NCBI RefSeq assembly: GCF_040227235.1
Contig: NZ_JBELNZ010000001.1
Location: 62,001-126,000 of the forward strand
Direction of reading: 5' to 3'
Length of the DNA: 64,000 bases
Source: Parafrigoribacterium_A soli
GTDB lineage: Bacteria; Actinomycetota; Actinomycetes; Actinomycetales; Microbacteriaceae
In this document: piece after piece, positions 15,510 to 24,051 of the stretch
How positions within the stretch are numbered: the first letter of the stretch is position 1
Layout: the number at the start of each line of letters is the position of its first letter
Made by a program: the position numbers and the translations under genes
The notes under the pieces: model-generated
The model's input: the letters and a program-made list of their open reading frames with translations, nothing else
Told to the model about the DNA's origin: nothing
The model's database searches: none

Positions 15510-16897
15510 CGCTTCCAGCCCTGCTCCTCGGCGAGCACGAGGGCGTCGCCGATCATGGTGATCGAACCGGTGACCAACACGGCCCTGCGCGGCGCCGCGG
15601 CGGCCCACGCCCGTGCCTCGCCGACCGCGGACTCGAGGTCCGCGAACTCGTGGCTCACGCCGCTCTCGGTGAGCTCCGCCACGAGTTCCTCGAGCCGCTC
15701 CGCGGGAATCGCCCGCTCGGAGCTCGACTGCGTCACCTGAAACCTCGTGGCGATCGGCGCGAGCTCGCGGATGATGCCGCGTGCATCCTTGTCGGCGAGG
15801 ACCCCGAGCACGACGGTGACGTCGTCGAAGGTGAAGTAGGTGCCGATCGCGCTCGCGAGCGCCTTGGCGCCGTGCGGGTTGTGCGCGGCATCGATGATCA
15901 CCGTCGGCTCGACGCCGATGACCTGCAGTCGTCCGGGAGACGTCGCCGTGGCGAGGCCCTCCTCCACGACGTCCTGCGCGAGCGCCTGGGTGCCGCCGCC
16001 GAGGAACGCCTCGACTGCCGCGATCGCGACGGTGGCGTTCTGCGCCTGGTGATCACCGAACAGCGGCAGGAACAGGTCGGCGTAGGTGCCGGCGAGACCC
16101 TTGACTGCGATGACCTGTCCGCCCACGGCGACGGAGTTGCTCAGGAGAGAGAAGGCCGTGCCCTGCACGGAAAGCGAGGACTCGGTGAGCTCTGCCGCGC
16201 GCTCCAGCTCGGCCAGGGCATCCGCGGTCTGAATGGCCGAGACGACGGATGCGGCGGGCTTGATGATGCCGGACTTGGTTCGCGCAATCTCGGCGATAGT
16301 GCTGCCGAGTCGCTTCGTGTGATCGAGCGCGATCGGGGTGAAGACGGCGACCTGGCCGTCTCCGACGTTGGTCGAATCCCACTCGCCGCCCATGCCGACC
16401 TCGATGACCGCGACGTCCACCGGGGCGTCCGCGAAGCTCGCGAAGGCGAGGGCGGTGAAGGCCTCGAAAAAGGTCAGCCGGGCCTCACCTGCCGCATCGA
16501 GCTCCGCATCCACCATCGCGACGTACGGCTGAATGTCCTGCCAGTTGTTCACGAGGCTCTCGTTCGAGATCGGCTCGCCGTCGATCACGATGCGCTCGTT
16601 GACACGCACGAGGTGCGGGCTCGTCAGCAGTCCCGTGCGCAGGCCGTGAGCGCGCAGGATGCTCTCGATCATGCGGCTCGTGCTCGTCTTGCCGTTGGTG
16701 CCCGTGATGTGCACGATCGGGTACGCCCGCTGCGGGTCACCGAGCAACTCCACGACGCGCCTGGTCGGGGCGAGCCTCGGCTGAAGGCCGAGTTCGCCGA
16801 CCCGGTCGAGCAGGTCCTGATAGACGCGATCGGCATCGTTCTGGAACAGGGCGTCGTCGCTCAGCTCCGGGTCGTGTGCATCGTGATTCTTAGACAT
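15506..16897 (-). CDS. folC: Folylpolyglutamate synthase / dihydrofolate synthase
   Basis: An ATP-dependent ligase that adds glutamate to dihydropteroate and to folates. The 463-residue Mur-ligase-fold protein has the P-loop HITGTNGKTSTSRM, the SPHLVRVNERI folate-binding segment, EVGMGGEWDSTNV, and a C-terminal Mur ligase domain with DAAHNPHGAKAL. Length and motifs are normal. The ATG overlaps the ileS 3' end by 8 bp, so translation is coupled. It shares the T-box-controlled transcript with ileS. Confidence 0.96.
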   Translation of the reverse strand: MSKNHDAHDPELSDDALFQNDADRVYQDLLDRVGELGLQPRLAPTRRVVELLGDPQRAYPIVHITGTNGKTSTSRMIESILRAHGLRTGLLTSPHLVRVNERIVIDGEPISNESLVNNWQDIQPYVAMVDAELDAAGEARLTFFEAFTALAFASFADAPVDVAVIEVGMGGEWDSTNVGDGQVAVFTPIALDHTKRLGSTIAEIARTKSGIIKPAASVVSAIQTADALAELERAAELTESSLSVQGTAFSLLSNSVAVGGQVIAVKGLAGTYADLFLPLFGDHQAQNATVAIAAVEAFLGGGTQALAQDVVEEGLATATSPGRLQVIGVEPTVIIDAAHNPHGAKALASAIGTYFTFDDVTVVLGVLADKDARGIIRELAPIATRFQVTQSSSERAIPAERLEELVAELTESGVSHEFADLESAVGEARAWAAAAPRRAVLVTGSITMIGDALVLAEEQGWKR

Positions 16898-19800
16898 TCG
16901 TGACCGATCCCATGATCTTCAGCTCGACGACCACCTCGTGCGAGTTCGCATATTGTGCCGCTTTCACCACTGAACGATACGCGTCAACGGTGCCATTCAG
17001 CGCGGCGAGGGCTTCGGCACTGCCGCTCTTGCCGTCAGCCGCGAGGATCCCGAACTGCGCGGCGAGCGTCTCGCTTGCGATCATGTCGCCGAACGGTTCG
17101 ACGGCGGCAGCCTCGTCCCGGGAATCGAAGAACAGTGTGAGGGCGATGCGGTCGCTCACGTCGAGCTTCGCCGCCTTGCGGCTGTCCTGAACCGCCCGCA
17201 CGAGGTCGCGAGCGAGACCCTCGGCCTCGAGTTCCGGTGTCGTGACGGTGTCGAGCAGCTCGAAGCCGCCGCCCGGCAGGAACGCGATCGCGCGCGCGTC
17301 GCCGGAGGCCTGCGGCTCGAGTTCGTACTCCTCGGGCAGCAGCTCGAAGCCGCCGACGGTGACGACTCCCTCTCGCTCGGACCAGTCGCCCGACTTGGCG
17401 GCGGCGATGACCCGCTGCACGTCCTTGCCGATGCGCGGGCCGAGCGCGCGTGCGTTGACGGTGAGCTTGTTGCTGATGCCGAACTCGCCGAGACTCTCGG
17501 ACGTCAGGTCACGCAGCTCGACGCTCTTCACGTTCAGCTCATCGCTCAGGATGTCGGCGAAGGGCTCGAGGGAACTCGCGTTCTCAACCACCACGGTCAG
17601 CGCCGCGAGCGGCAGCCGCACGCGCAGGCCCCGAGCCTTGCGCAGGGCGAGACCCGAGGATGCGACCTGGCGCACGCGGTCCATGGCGTCGACGAGCTCG
17701 TCCGCCCGCGGGAAGAGCGCGGCATCCGGCCAGTCGAGCAGGTGCACGCTGCGGCCGCCGGTGAGCCCCTTCCAGATCTGCTCCGTCACGAGCGGAAGGA
17801 GTGGGGCCGCGACCCTCGTGAGGGTTTCGAGCACGGTGTACAGGGTGTCGAAGGCGTCGGCGCTCTCGCCTGCCCAGAATCGATCCCGGCTCCTGCGCAC
17901 ATACCAATTGGTGAGCACGTCGCCGAAGTCACGCAGCTTCACCGCGGCGAGCGGCGAGTCCAGCGCGTCGAGGTCTGCCGTCACCTCCTCGATGAGCCTG
18001 CGGGTCTTGGCCAGGAGGTAGCGGTCGAGCACGTCGGTGGAGTCGGTGCGCCAGGTGGCTTCGTAGCCCGCGGATGTTCGCCCTTCGACAGGCTCAGGGC
18101 CCACGGCGTTGGCGGCGTTGGCGTAGAGGCTGAAGAAGTAGTAGCTGTTCCAGAGCGGCAGCAGCAGCTGGCGCACTCCCTCGCGGATTCCCTCCTCGGT
18201 CACGACGAGGTTTCCGCCACGGATGACGGAGGACGACATGAGGAACCAGCGCATCGCATCCGCGCCGTCCCTGTCGAAGACCTCGGAGACATCCGGATAA
18301 TTACGCAGCGACTTCGACATCTTCTGGCCGTCGCTGCCGAGCACGATGCCGTGGCTGATCACGTTGGTGAAGGCAGGCCGATCGAACAGCGCCGTGGAGA
18401 GCACGTGCAGGAGGTAGAACCACCCGCGCGTCTGCCCGATGTATTCGACGATGAAGTCCGCCGGGTTGTGGGTGTCGAACCACTCCTCGTTCTCGAAGGG
18501 ATAGTGCACCTGGGCGAACGGCATGGAGCCCGAATCGAACCAGACGTCGAAGACGTCCTCGATGCGACGCATGGTGGATGCGCCGCTCGGGTCGTCGGGG
18601 TTGGGCCTGGTCAGCTCGTCGATGAACGGGCGGTGCAGGTCGGGTTCGCCGTCCGCATTGGTCGGCAGCGTGCCGAAGTCGCGCTCAAGCTCCGCGAGCG
18701 AACCGTAGACGTCGACCCGCGGGAACCTCGGGTCGTCGCTCTTCCAGATCGGGATCGGCGAGCCCCAGTAGCGGTTGCGCGAGATCGACCAGTCGCGAGC
18801 ACCGGCGATCCACTTGCCGAACTGGCCGTCCTTGACGTTCTCGGGCACCCAGGTGATCTCCTGGTTGAGCTCGCCCATGCGATCGCGGAACTCGGTGACC
18901 CGGATGAACCAGCTCGAGACCGCCTTGTAGATGAGCGGGTTGCGACAGCGCCAGCAGTGCGGGTAGCTGTGCTCGTAGCTCGCGACCCGCAGCAGTCGAC
19001 CGTCTGCGCGCAGTCGCTGCGTGATCGGCTTGTTCGCGTCGAAGACCTGGAGCCCTGCGATCTCGCCGAACATCGGCAGGAATTTGCCACCGTCGTCGAC
19101 CGACACGATCACCGGGATGTCCGCCTCGGCGCAGGTGAGCTGGTCGTCTTCACCGTAAGCAGGCGCCTGGTGCACGATGCCGGTGCCCTCGCCCGTGGCC
19201 ACGTACTCGGCCACGAGGATCTGCCAGGCGTTGGCCGTGCCCCAGGTGTCGACATCCGCGTAGTAGTCCCAGAGCGGTTCGTAGCGCACACCGCCGAGTT
19301 CGCGGCCCGTGAGCGAGCGGCTGACCGCGGCGAGCGCGTCCCCCGGCGTCGCATAGCCGAGGTCCTTGGCGTACGCGGCGATCGTGTCGTTCGCCAGCAG
19401 ATACTGGGTGGTGCCGGCAGCCGAACCGTCGGCCGCACCCTGCGGCCCGGACGGCACCAGCGAATAGCGGATGTCGGGCCCGACGGCGAGCGCGAGGTTG
19501 GTCGGCAGTGTCCACGGCGTCGTCGTCCAGGCGAGAGCTCGCACGCCGACCAGACCGAGGTCCTCGGCCTTCGATCCCGTCAGCGGGAAGGTGACCGTGA
19601 CCGTCTGGTCCTGGCGCATCTTGTAGACGTCGTCGTCCATCCGAAGTTCGTGGTTCGACAGCGGTGTCTCGTCGTGCCAGCAGTACGGCAGCACCCGAAA
19701 GCCCTCGTAGGCGAGGCCCTTGTCGTAGAGACGCTTGAAAGCCCACAGCACGGACTCCATGAACGTGACGTCGAGAGTCTTGTAATCGTTCTCGAAGTCG

Positions 19801-20258
19801 ACCCAGCGCGCCATGCGGGTGACGTACTCCTCCCACTCCTTCGTGTAGGCGAGCACCGAGCCGCGCGCGGCGTGGTTGAACGCCTCGATGCCCATCTCCT
19901 CGATCTGCGACTTCTCGGTGATGCCGAGCTGACGCATGGCCTCGAGCTCGGCGGGCAAGCCGTGGGTGTCCCAGCCGAAGCGCCTGTGCACCTGCTTGCC
20001 GCGCATCGTCTGGTAGCGCGGAAAGAGGTCCTTGGCGTAGCCGGTGAGCAGGTGCCCGTAGTGCGGCAGGCCGTTGGCGAAGGGCGGGCCGTCGTAGAAG
20101 ACCCACTCCTCGCAGCCCTCGCGCTGCTCGACGGAGGCCTGGAAGGTGTCGTCCCGCTTCCAGAAGGCGAGGATGCCCTGCTCGATCGCGGGAAAGCTCG
20201 GTGAGGGACTCAGCGGTTCTGCTGGCGCGCCGTCGGCGGATCCGCGTGGGTAGGTCAT
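16890..20258 (-). CDS. ileS: Isoleucine-tRNA ligase
   Basis: A class I synthetase that charges tRNA-Ile. The 1122-residue protein shows HYGH (66-69) and KMSKS (646-650), an inserted CP1 editing domain, and a C-terminal anticodon-binding region ending in a beta-rich domain, as in the long IleS type. The start at 20258 (MTYPRGSADG) was chosen over an in-frame ATG at 20276. GAGGAG lies 6 nt upstream of the former, whereas the latter falls in the loop of the predicted sequestrator hairpin. Residues 720-727 read GPEPVEGR, the translation of a dispersed repeat inserted in frame. Translation is predicted to be controlled by the upstream T-box. Confidence 0.95.
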   Translation of the reverse strand: MTYPRGSADGAPAEPLSPSPSFPAIEQGILAFWKRDDTFQASVEQREGCEEWVFYDGPPFANGLPHYGHLLTGYAKDLFPRYQTMRGKQVHRRFGWDTHGLPAELEAMRQLGITEKSQIEEMGIEAFNHAARGSVLAYTKEWEEYVTRMARWVDFENDYKTLDVTFMESVLWAFKRLYDKGLAYEGFRVLPYCWHDETPLSNHELRMDDDVYKMRQDQTVTVTFPLTGSKAEDLGLVGVRALAWTTTPWTLPTNLALAVGPDIRYSLVPSGPQGAADGSAAGTTQYLLANDTIAAYAKDLGYATPGDALAAVSRSLTGRELGGVRYEPLWDYYADVDTWGTANAWQILVAEYVATGEGTGIVHQAPAYGEDDQLTCAEADIPVIVSVDDGGKFLPMFGEIAGLQVFDANKPITQRLRADGRLLRVASYEHSYPHCWRCRNPLIYKAVSSWFIRVTEFRDRMGELNQEITWVPENVKDGQFGKWIAGARDWSISRNRYWGSPIPIWKSDDPRFPRVDVYGSLAELERDFGTLPTNADGEPDLHRPFIDELTRPNPDDPSGASTMRRIEDVFDVWFDSGSMPFAQVHYPFENEEWFDTHNPADFIVEYIGQTRGWFYLLHVLSTALFDRPAFTNVISHGIVLGSDGQKMSKSLRNYPDVSEVFDRDGADAMRWFLMSSSVIRGGNLVVTEEGIREGVRQLLLPLWNSYYFFSLYANAANAVGPEPVEGRTSAGYEATWRTDSTDVLDRYLLAKTRRLIEEVTADLDALDSPLAAVKLRDFGDVLTNWYVRRSRDRFWAGESADAFDTLYTVLETLTRVAAPLLPLVTEQIWKGLTGGRSVHLLDWPDAALFPRADELVDAMDRVRQVASSGLALRKARGLRVRLPLAALTVVVENASSLEPFADILSDELNVKSVELRDLTSESLGEFGISNKLTVNARALGPRIGKDVQRVIAAAKSGDWSEREGVVTVGGFELLPEEYELEPQASGDARAIAFLPGGGFELLDTVTTPELEAEGLARDLVRAVQDSRKAAKLDVSDRIALTLFFDSRDEAAAVEPFGDMIASETLAAQFGILAADGKSGSAEALAALNGTVDAYRSVVKAAQYANSHEVVVELKIMGSVTNV
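18080..18100. repeat. Dispersed REP-like repeat inside ileS
   Basis: The sequence gcccttcgacaggctcagggc is a 21-bp imperfect palindrome sharing the 15-base core with the copy at 14633-14653. It is read through in frame as P-E-P-V-E-G within ileS, in a linker between the catalytic and anticodon-binding regions. Confidence 0.75.
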
Positions 20259-20495
20259 GTCGCTCCTCGTAGTCATTCCTGACGAGGACGACAGGTGCTC
20301 GAGCGCTCCTGCCGCGGTACCACCCCGCTTGCCGACGCTCCGCTCTCGCAGTGCGGTTCGGCCGCTTGTTCCTTGGCTGTGACGGGCCAGTCCCGTTCGG
20401 TTCTACGAGTGCCCGCCGCGCCCGCGCATCCGCGATCAACGACAAGGACTTTTCTTCCGAAGGCTCCCCGGTGATGGCCGGATCAAAGCCGCTGG
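20259..20495 (-). promoter_or_regulatory. Translational T-box riboswitch of ileS
   Basis: On the minus strand the leader carries the T-box sequence GGGTGGTACCGCGG. A short stem-loop CCGGCCATCACCGG presents an AUC (Ile) specifier at 20475-20473. A GGAGCCTTCGGAAGAA segment follows the specifier. Close to the gene, TCCTCGT pairs perfectly with ACGAGGA, burying the ileS Shine-Dalgarno sequence, so uncharged tRNA-Ile should open the ribosome site. This matches the actinobacterial ultrashort-stem-I translational T-boxes. A TAGAAT -10 box (20505-20500) would start the transcript near 20493. Confidence 0.9.
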
Positions 20496-20506
20496 ATCAA
20501 TTCTAG

Positions 20507-20512
20507 TAGTCT
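20507..20512 (+). promoter_or_regulatory. -10 box of the flavin amine oxidase gene
   Basis: TAGTCT lies 9 nt before the ATG at 20522, so at most a few leader bases are expected. It sits next to the oppositely oriented TAGAAT of the ileS T-box transcript, so the two promoters nearly coincide. Confidence 0.45.
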
Positions 20513-20521
20513 GGCGCAGAG

Positions 20522-21940
20522 ATGTCCTTCACTCGTCGCAGCTTCCTTCTCGGGGCAGGTTCAGGCTTGTCCCTCCTGGTGCTGTCGGCCTGCGTCGACG
20601 AGAAGCCGACCCCCTCCCCGACTCCGACGGTGACCAGAACCCCCCTCGGGCTTCCCGCACCCGTGGGTTTCGCCCGGAGTTCCTGGTCTAAGGACCCGTA
20701 CTCGCTCGGCTCGCACAGCTACATGAAGGTGGGGGCGACGCCGGAGCATCGCGATTCCCTGCGCCAGCCCATCCTTGATCGCGTCTTCTTTGCCGGCGAG
20801 GCGACCTCGAGCGACGCCCCCGGAACCGTGCTCGGAGCGCTGCACTCCGGATCCCGCGCGGCGAGCGACCTGTCGATCGTGGCGAAGCGTGGCGAGCGCA
20901 TCGCGGTGATCGGGGCAGGGATCGCGGGCGCCGAGGCCGCACGAGCACTCGCCCAGGATGACTTCGAGGTGATCGTCGTCGAAGCTCGCAAGCGAGTGGG
21001 CGGACGCATCCAGACGGCGGCCCCGAAGGCCGAGGACACAAACGGCTGGCCGGTTCCCGTTGAACTCGGAGCCTGGCGCGTGGGATCGTCCGATGACGAA
21101 CTGCTGTCCAAGCTGAGCGAGCTCGCGATCGCGACGGAGTCGATCAAGTCGAGGACCTTCGTCTCCCCCACCGCCCAGGCCAAGAGTTACCCTGCAGGCG
21201 CCACCGCTCTGAAGGCCAGCGTCGACTGGGCGACCCAGCAACCCCAGGATGTCTCGGTCGCGGACGCGCTCGACCAGTCGGGGGCGGCCAAGACCGCGGA
21301 GGGCGCCGCGCCGAAGGGCTTTGACGGCCAGGCGATGCTCGAGCAGTATCTCGAGTCGCTGGCGACGACATCCGGAGCCACTGCGGCGCAGCTGTCGAGC
21401 TGGTACGGAGCGGAGCAGGCTGCGAGCGATCAGGCCGCGAGCTCCCAGGTGGTGACCGGCGGCTACGAGCTTCTCGTCAAGGACGCGCTGAAAGACGTCA
21501 AGACCTACCTCTCCACGGTGGTGGCCGAGATCAGCTACACCGAGTCGGGCGTGAGCCTGAGGCTCGGCACGGGCGAGTCCCTGCGGGTCGACCGTGTCGT
21601 CGTGACTGTACCGCTCGGCGTGCTCAAGAAATCGAGCATCAAGTTCTCACCGCTGCTGCCGCTCACCCATCGAACGGCGATCGCGGCACTCGGGGTCGGC
21701 ACCGTCGATGCGGTGTGGTTGCGCTTCGACAAGAAGTTCTGGACGAGCGACGCGGCGGTCTGGAACCTCGTCGGCACGGACGACGACATCACGACCTGGA
21801 TCAATCTTGAGCCCGCCACCTCGGAACCCGTGCTCGTCGGGCTCGTCGGCGGTGACGCCGCGCTGCGCGTGGCAAAGCTCAGCGACGATCAGCTCAAGGC
21901 CAGCGCGATGCTTGCGCTCCGACCCTTCGCAGGCGACTGA
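20522..21940 (+). CDS. Tat-exported lipoprotein, circularly permuted FAD-dependent amine oxidase
   Basis: The 472-residue protein opens with a twin-arginine signal (RRSFLLG, residues 5-11) and a lipobox LSAC with C24, so it should be folded with FAD inside and anchored outside. After a Pro/Thr linker, residues 50-117 read like the C-terminal FAD-binding end of flavin amine oxidases (DPYSLGSHSY, then VFFAGEATSSD and GALHSGSRAA). Only then comes the Rossmann motif IAVIGAGIAGAEAARAL with EARKRVGGR (about 127-169). The protein stops at LRPFAGD, where normal family members continue into the W-x-x-DPYS segment. The domain order is therefore permuted. The substrate is unknown; an amine or polyamine is inferred from the family. 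Confidence 0.88.
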   Translation: MSFTRRSFLLGAGSGLSLLVLSACVDEKPTPSPTPTVTRTPLGLPAPVGFARSSWSKDPYSLGSHSYMKVGATPEHRDSLRQPILDRVFFAGEATSSDAPGTVLGALHSGSRAASDLSIVAKRGERIAVIGAGIAGAEAARALAQDDFEVIVVEARKRVGGRIQTAAPKAEDTNGWPVPVELGAWRVGSSDDELLSKLSELAIATESIKSRTFVSPTAQAKSYPAGATALKASVDWATQQPQDVSVADALDQSGAAKTAEGAAPKGFDGQAMLEQYLESLATTSGATAAQLSSWYGAEQAASDQAASSQVVTGGYELLVKDALKDVKTYLSTVVAEISYTESGVSLRLGTGESLRVDRVVVTVPLGVLKKSSIKFSPLLPLTHRTAIAALGVGTVDAVWLRFDKKFWTSDAAVWNLVGTDDDITTWINLEPATSEPVLVGLVGGDAALRVAKLSDDQLKASAMLALRPFAGD

Positions 21941-21949
21941 CGCGACCGC

Positions 21950-22624
21950 TCACTGACTCGACAGTCGCTCCAGCAGAGGCCGCGGTCGTGCCAGCATCAC
22001 GACAAGCGATGAGATCGCGGCGAAGGATGCGAGGGCGATGCCGCCGAGCAGGAGAAACTCGCCGACACTGCCCACCTGCGCTGGGTCGAGGAAGAAGTAG
22101 GGGTACCAGCCGACGAAGGAGCCCCGGATGAGCGTGACGAGCCCCCAGATCGCCGTGAAGCCGGTGACGAAGTAGACGGTTCTCCACGGTGCCCTGCCGC
22201 GGCCTGGAGAACTCACCCACTCCAGCAGGGCGAGCGCGGGGAGCCAGAAATGCAGCACCTGGTCGGACCACGGCACGTCGAGCGGCAGTCCCCGCACGCC
22301 CGCCTGCTCGATGAGAAGTGCGAACACCGCACCGGCGGAGACCGTGCAGCTGAGCACGGTGGCGCGCGCGGTCGTGATCCACGCGGGCTCTCGCGCACGG
22401 CGGAGTGCGACGATACCGGCCGTGATCGTGACCACGGCGAAGGCGAGATTGCTCTGGATGGTGAGGTACGCGAAGAAGTTCGAGGCCGTGAAAGTGACGG
22501 AACCAAGACCCCAGATGAATCGCGCGATCAGGGCGGCGACGCACACCCCCGCACCGACGAGGCGAACGATGCCCACCGTCGCACGCACGGTCGCCGGGTT
22601 AACGGACGTCGTGCGCTTCACCAC
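21950..22624 (-). CDS. Pr6Pr family integral membrane protein
   Basis: A 224-residue protein with about six hydrophobic segments. The pattern FFAYLTIQSNLAFAV in the second helix, VPWSDQVLHFWLPALALLEW in the middle, and FVGWYPYFFLDP near the C-terminus recalls the Pr6Pr family of bacterial six-helix membrane proteins, whose function is unknown. It is convergent with the amine oxidase (9-bp gap) and divergent from the GntR gene. Nothing in the sequence links it to either. Confidence 0.75.
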   Translation of the reverse strand: MVKRTTSVNPATVRATVGIVRLVGAGVCVAALIARFIWGLGSVTFTASNFFAYLTIQSNLAFAVVTITAGIVALRRAREPAWITTARATVLSCTVSAGAVFALLIEQAGVRGLPLDVPWSDQVLHFWLPALALLEWVSSPGRGRAPWRTVYFVTGFTAIWGLVTLIRGSFVGWYPYFFLDPAQVGSVGEFLLLGGIALASFAAISSLVVMLARPRPLLERLSSQ

Positions 22625-22703
22625 CGTTCAGTCCACCTCCGCTGCGACGCGCGGGTGTTCGCATCGCCACTGGCAGTCTACGAAGCTTGGCGGCCGACTC
22701 CCG

Positions 22704-22709
22704 TATCCT
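22704..22709 (+). promoter_or_regulatory. -10 box of the GntR gene (leaderless spacing)
   Basis: TATCCT is followed by 6 nt and then the GTG start at 22716. Confidence 0.5.
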
Positions 22710-22715
22710 TGGGCT

Positions 22716-23414
22716 GTGCCGGACGCCTCCCAGACCACACTGCTCTACGAGAGCCTGCGTCTGGCGATCCTCAATCTCGACCTCGCACCCGGGCAGCGCC
22801 TCACCGAGCGAGGGCTGGAGGCGGAGTTCAACGCCTCGCGCACGCCGGTGCGCGCTGCACTGGCCAAGCTAGAAGGCGAGGGCCTCGCGCAGCGCTTGGG
22901 TCGCGGTTGGATCGTCTCCCCGATCGATCTCGATGAGCTCGAGGCTCTCGCGGAGTTTCGCGAGACGATCGAGAGCGCGGTCGTGCGCCTCGCGCTCGAG
23001 CGAGCGACGGATGCGGAACTGCGCGCGCTCGAGGCCCAGCTTCGCGAGCCTAAGGCGAGCGAAGCGCCGGACGACACTCGGATTGGACCCGACTTCCACG
23101 TCGAGCTGGCGAAGCTGAGTGGCAACCACTTTCTCCTGAGCGCGGTCGAGGGCATCATGACGAGGCTCGCGCGCACCCGATGGCTCGAGGTGCGCGTCAC
23201 CTCCGGCGGCGAAGAGGCGGGCAACGAGCACGAGGACATCCTGCGAGCCCTGATCGCGCGGGACACCGGCACGGCCACGGAACTCGCGCTCGCTCACATC
23301 CGTCACACCATGCAGAGGGTCACCGACTCCCTGCGCACCAACCGCAGGGGTTTTACCGCGCGCGGGATGTCGATCGTCGGGGAACGGACTCCACCGCAGC
23401 AGCCACGCCGCTGA
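22716..23414 (+). CDS. GntR-family (FadR/FCD-type) transcriptional regulator
   Basis: A 232-residue regulator. The N-terminal winged helix contains LRLAILNLDLAPGQRLTE and EFNASRTPVRAALAKLEGEGL (about residues 10-55). An all-helical FCD effector domain follows, with ETIESAVVRLALERA and the metal-ligand-like histidines in DFHVELAKLSGNHF. The GTG start at 22716 fits both homology and the -10 spacing; a long upstream extension of the frame is not GntR-like. Its 3' end overlaps the convergent tetR-type gene by 62 bp. The target could be the neighbouring peptide ABC operon or the amine oxidase, but no operator pair shows this. Confidence 0.88.
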   Translation: MPDASQTTLLYESLRLAILNLDLAPGQRLTERGLEAEFNASRTPVRAALAKLEGEGLAQRLGRGWIVSPIDLDELEALAEFRETIESAVVRLALERATDAELRALEAQLREPKASEAPDDTRIGPDFHVELAKLSGNHFLLSAVEGIMTRLARTRWLEVRVTSGGEEAGNEHEDILRALIARDTGTATELALAHIRHTMQRVTDSLRTNRRGFTARGMSIVGERTPPQQPRR

Positions 23415-23988
23415 CGACGAGGTCGAATGCCTCCGCGACGTAGTCCGCGAGCGGCCTGCGCGAGATCCCATCCCGTGCCCAGCTCTGCCACGCGGCGGAG
23501 ATGGCTCCCGCGAGCGCGTTCGAACTCGCGACGATGATCAGTTCGCCTCGCGCGGCGCCGAGGCGCGGAGCGAGGAAGCCGGCCAGCACATCCGCTCGCC
23601 TGGCGAACCTGGCCAGACCGGACCCCACCGCCTCCCCCTGGCTGCCCATGACCTCGCCCTGGGTGAGGGCGAGTGGCACACGGTCCGCACCCACCTCTGC
23701 GGCCACCCTGATGATGACCTCACGCAGTGCGGGCAGGGGCGGCTCACCGGGCGGAACCGCGTCGAGTTCGTCCCGAAGGCGATCGATTCCGGCATCCACC
23801 TCGAGCCAGAGCAGGTCGCTCTTGGCCTCGAAGTAGTTGAAAAAAGTGTTGCGGCTCACGCCCGCGCGCTGCGTGATCTGCTCGATCGTCGTGGCCGCGT
23901 AGCCGCGTTCGAGAAAGAGCTCGAGTGCCGCGTCTTCGAGGGTGTCGCGGGACGACGAGCGCGGACGACCGACCGATTCGTGTCTCAT
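23353..23988 (-). CDS. TetR-family transcriptional regulator
   Basis: A 211-residue repressor. The N-terminal helix-turn-helix is typical: LEDAALELFLERGYAATTIEQI then TQRAGVSRNTFFNYF (about residues 15-53). The C-terminal ligand domain is not assignable. The ATG at 23988 is preceded by AGGTGAAGG. It is divergent from the ABC importer operon with 63 bp between the starts, the standard arrangement for a local TetR repressor, so the transporter is its likely target. Confidence 0.88.
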   Translation of the reverse strand: MRHESVGRPRSSSRDTLEDAALELFLERGYAATTIEQITQRAGVSRNTFFNYFEAKSDLLWLEVDAGIDRLRDELDAVPPGEPPLPALREVIIRVAAEVGADRVPLALTQGEVMGSQGEAVGSGLARFARRADVLAGFLAPRLGAARGELIIVASSNALAGAISAAWQSWARDGISRRPLADYVAEAFDLVVSGVAAAVESVPRRSTSRAR

Positions 23989-24012
23989 GGCGACCTTCAC
24001 CTCGTTTCTGGG

Positions 24013-24036
24013 CAATAATGTACTCGGACCAATAAT
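24013..24036. promoter_or_regulatory. Candidate operator between the tetR-type gene and the ABC operon
   Basis: CAATAAT occurs twice as a direct repeat at 24013-24019 and 24030-24036, 17 bp apart, in the short AT-rich gap between the divergent genes. It is not a clean palindrome, so binding by the TetR-type protein is only a suggestion. The same bases probably contain the -10 regions of both promoters. Confidence 0.35.
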
Positions 24037-24051
24037 AGAAGAAAGCTGACC

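Noticed and set aside
20259..20276. Upstream in-frame ATG of ileS at 20276
   Set aside because: It lies in the loop of the predicted sequestrator hairpin, and the strong Shine-Dalgarno sequence GAGGAG is positioned for the ATG at 20258.
22311..22715. N-terminal extension of the GntR regulator
   Set aside because: The extension lies antisense to the Pr6Pr-type gene and contains no GntR features. The GTG at 22716 fits both homology and -10 spacing.
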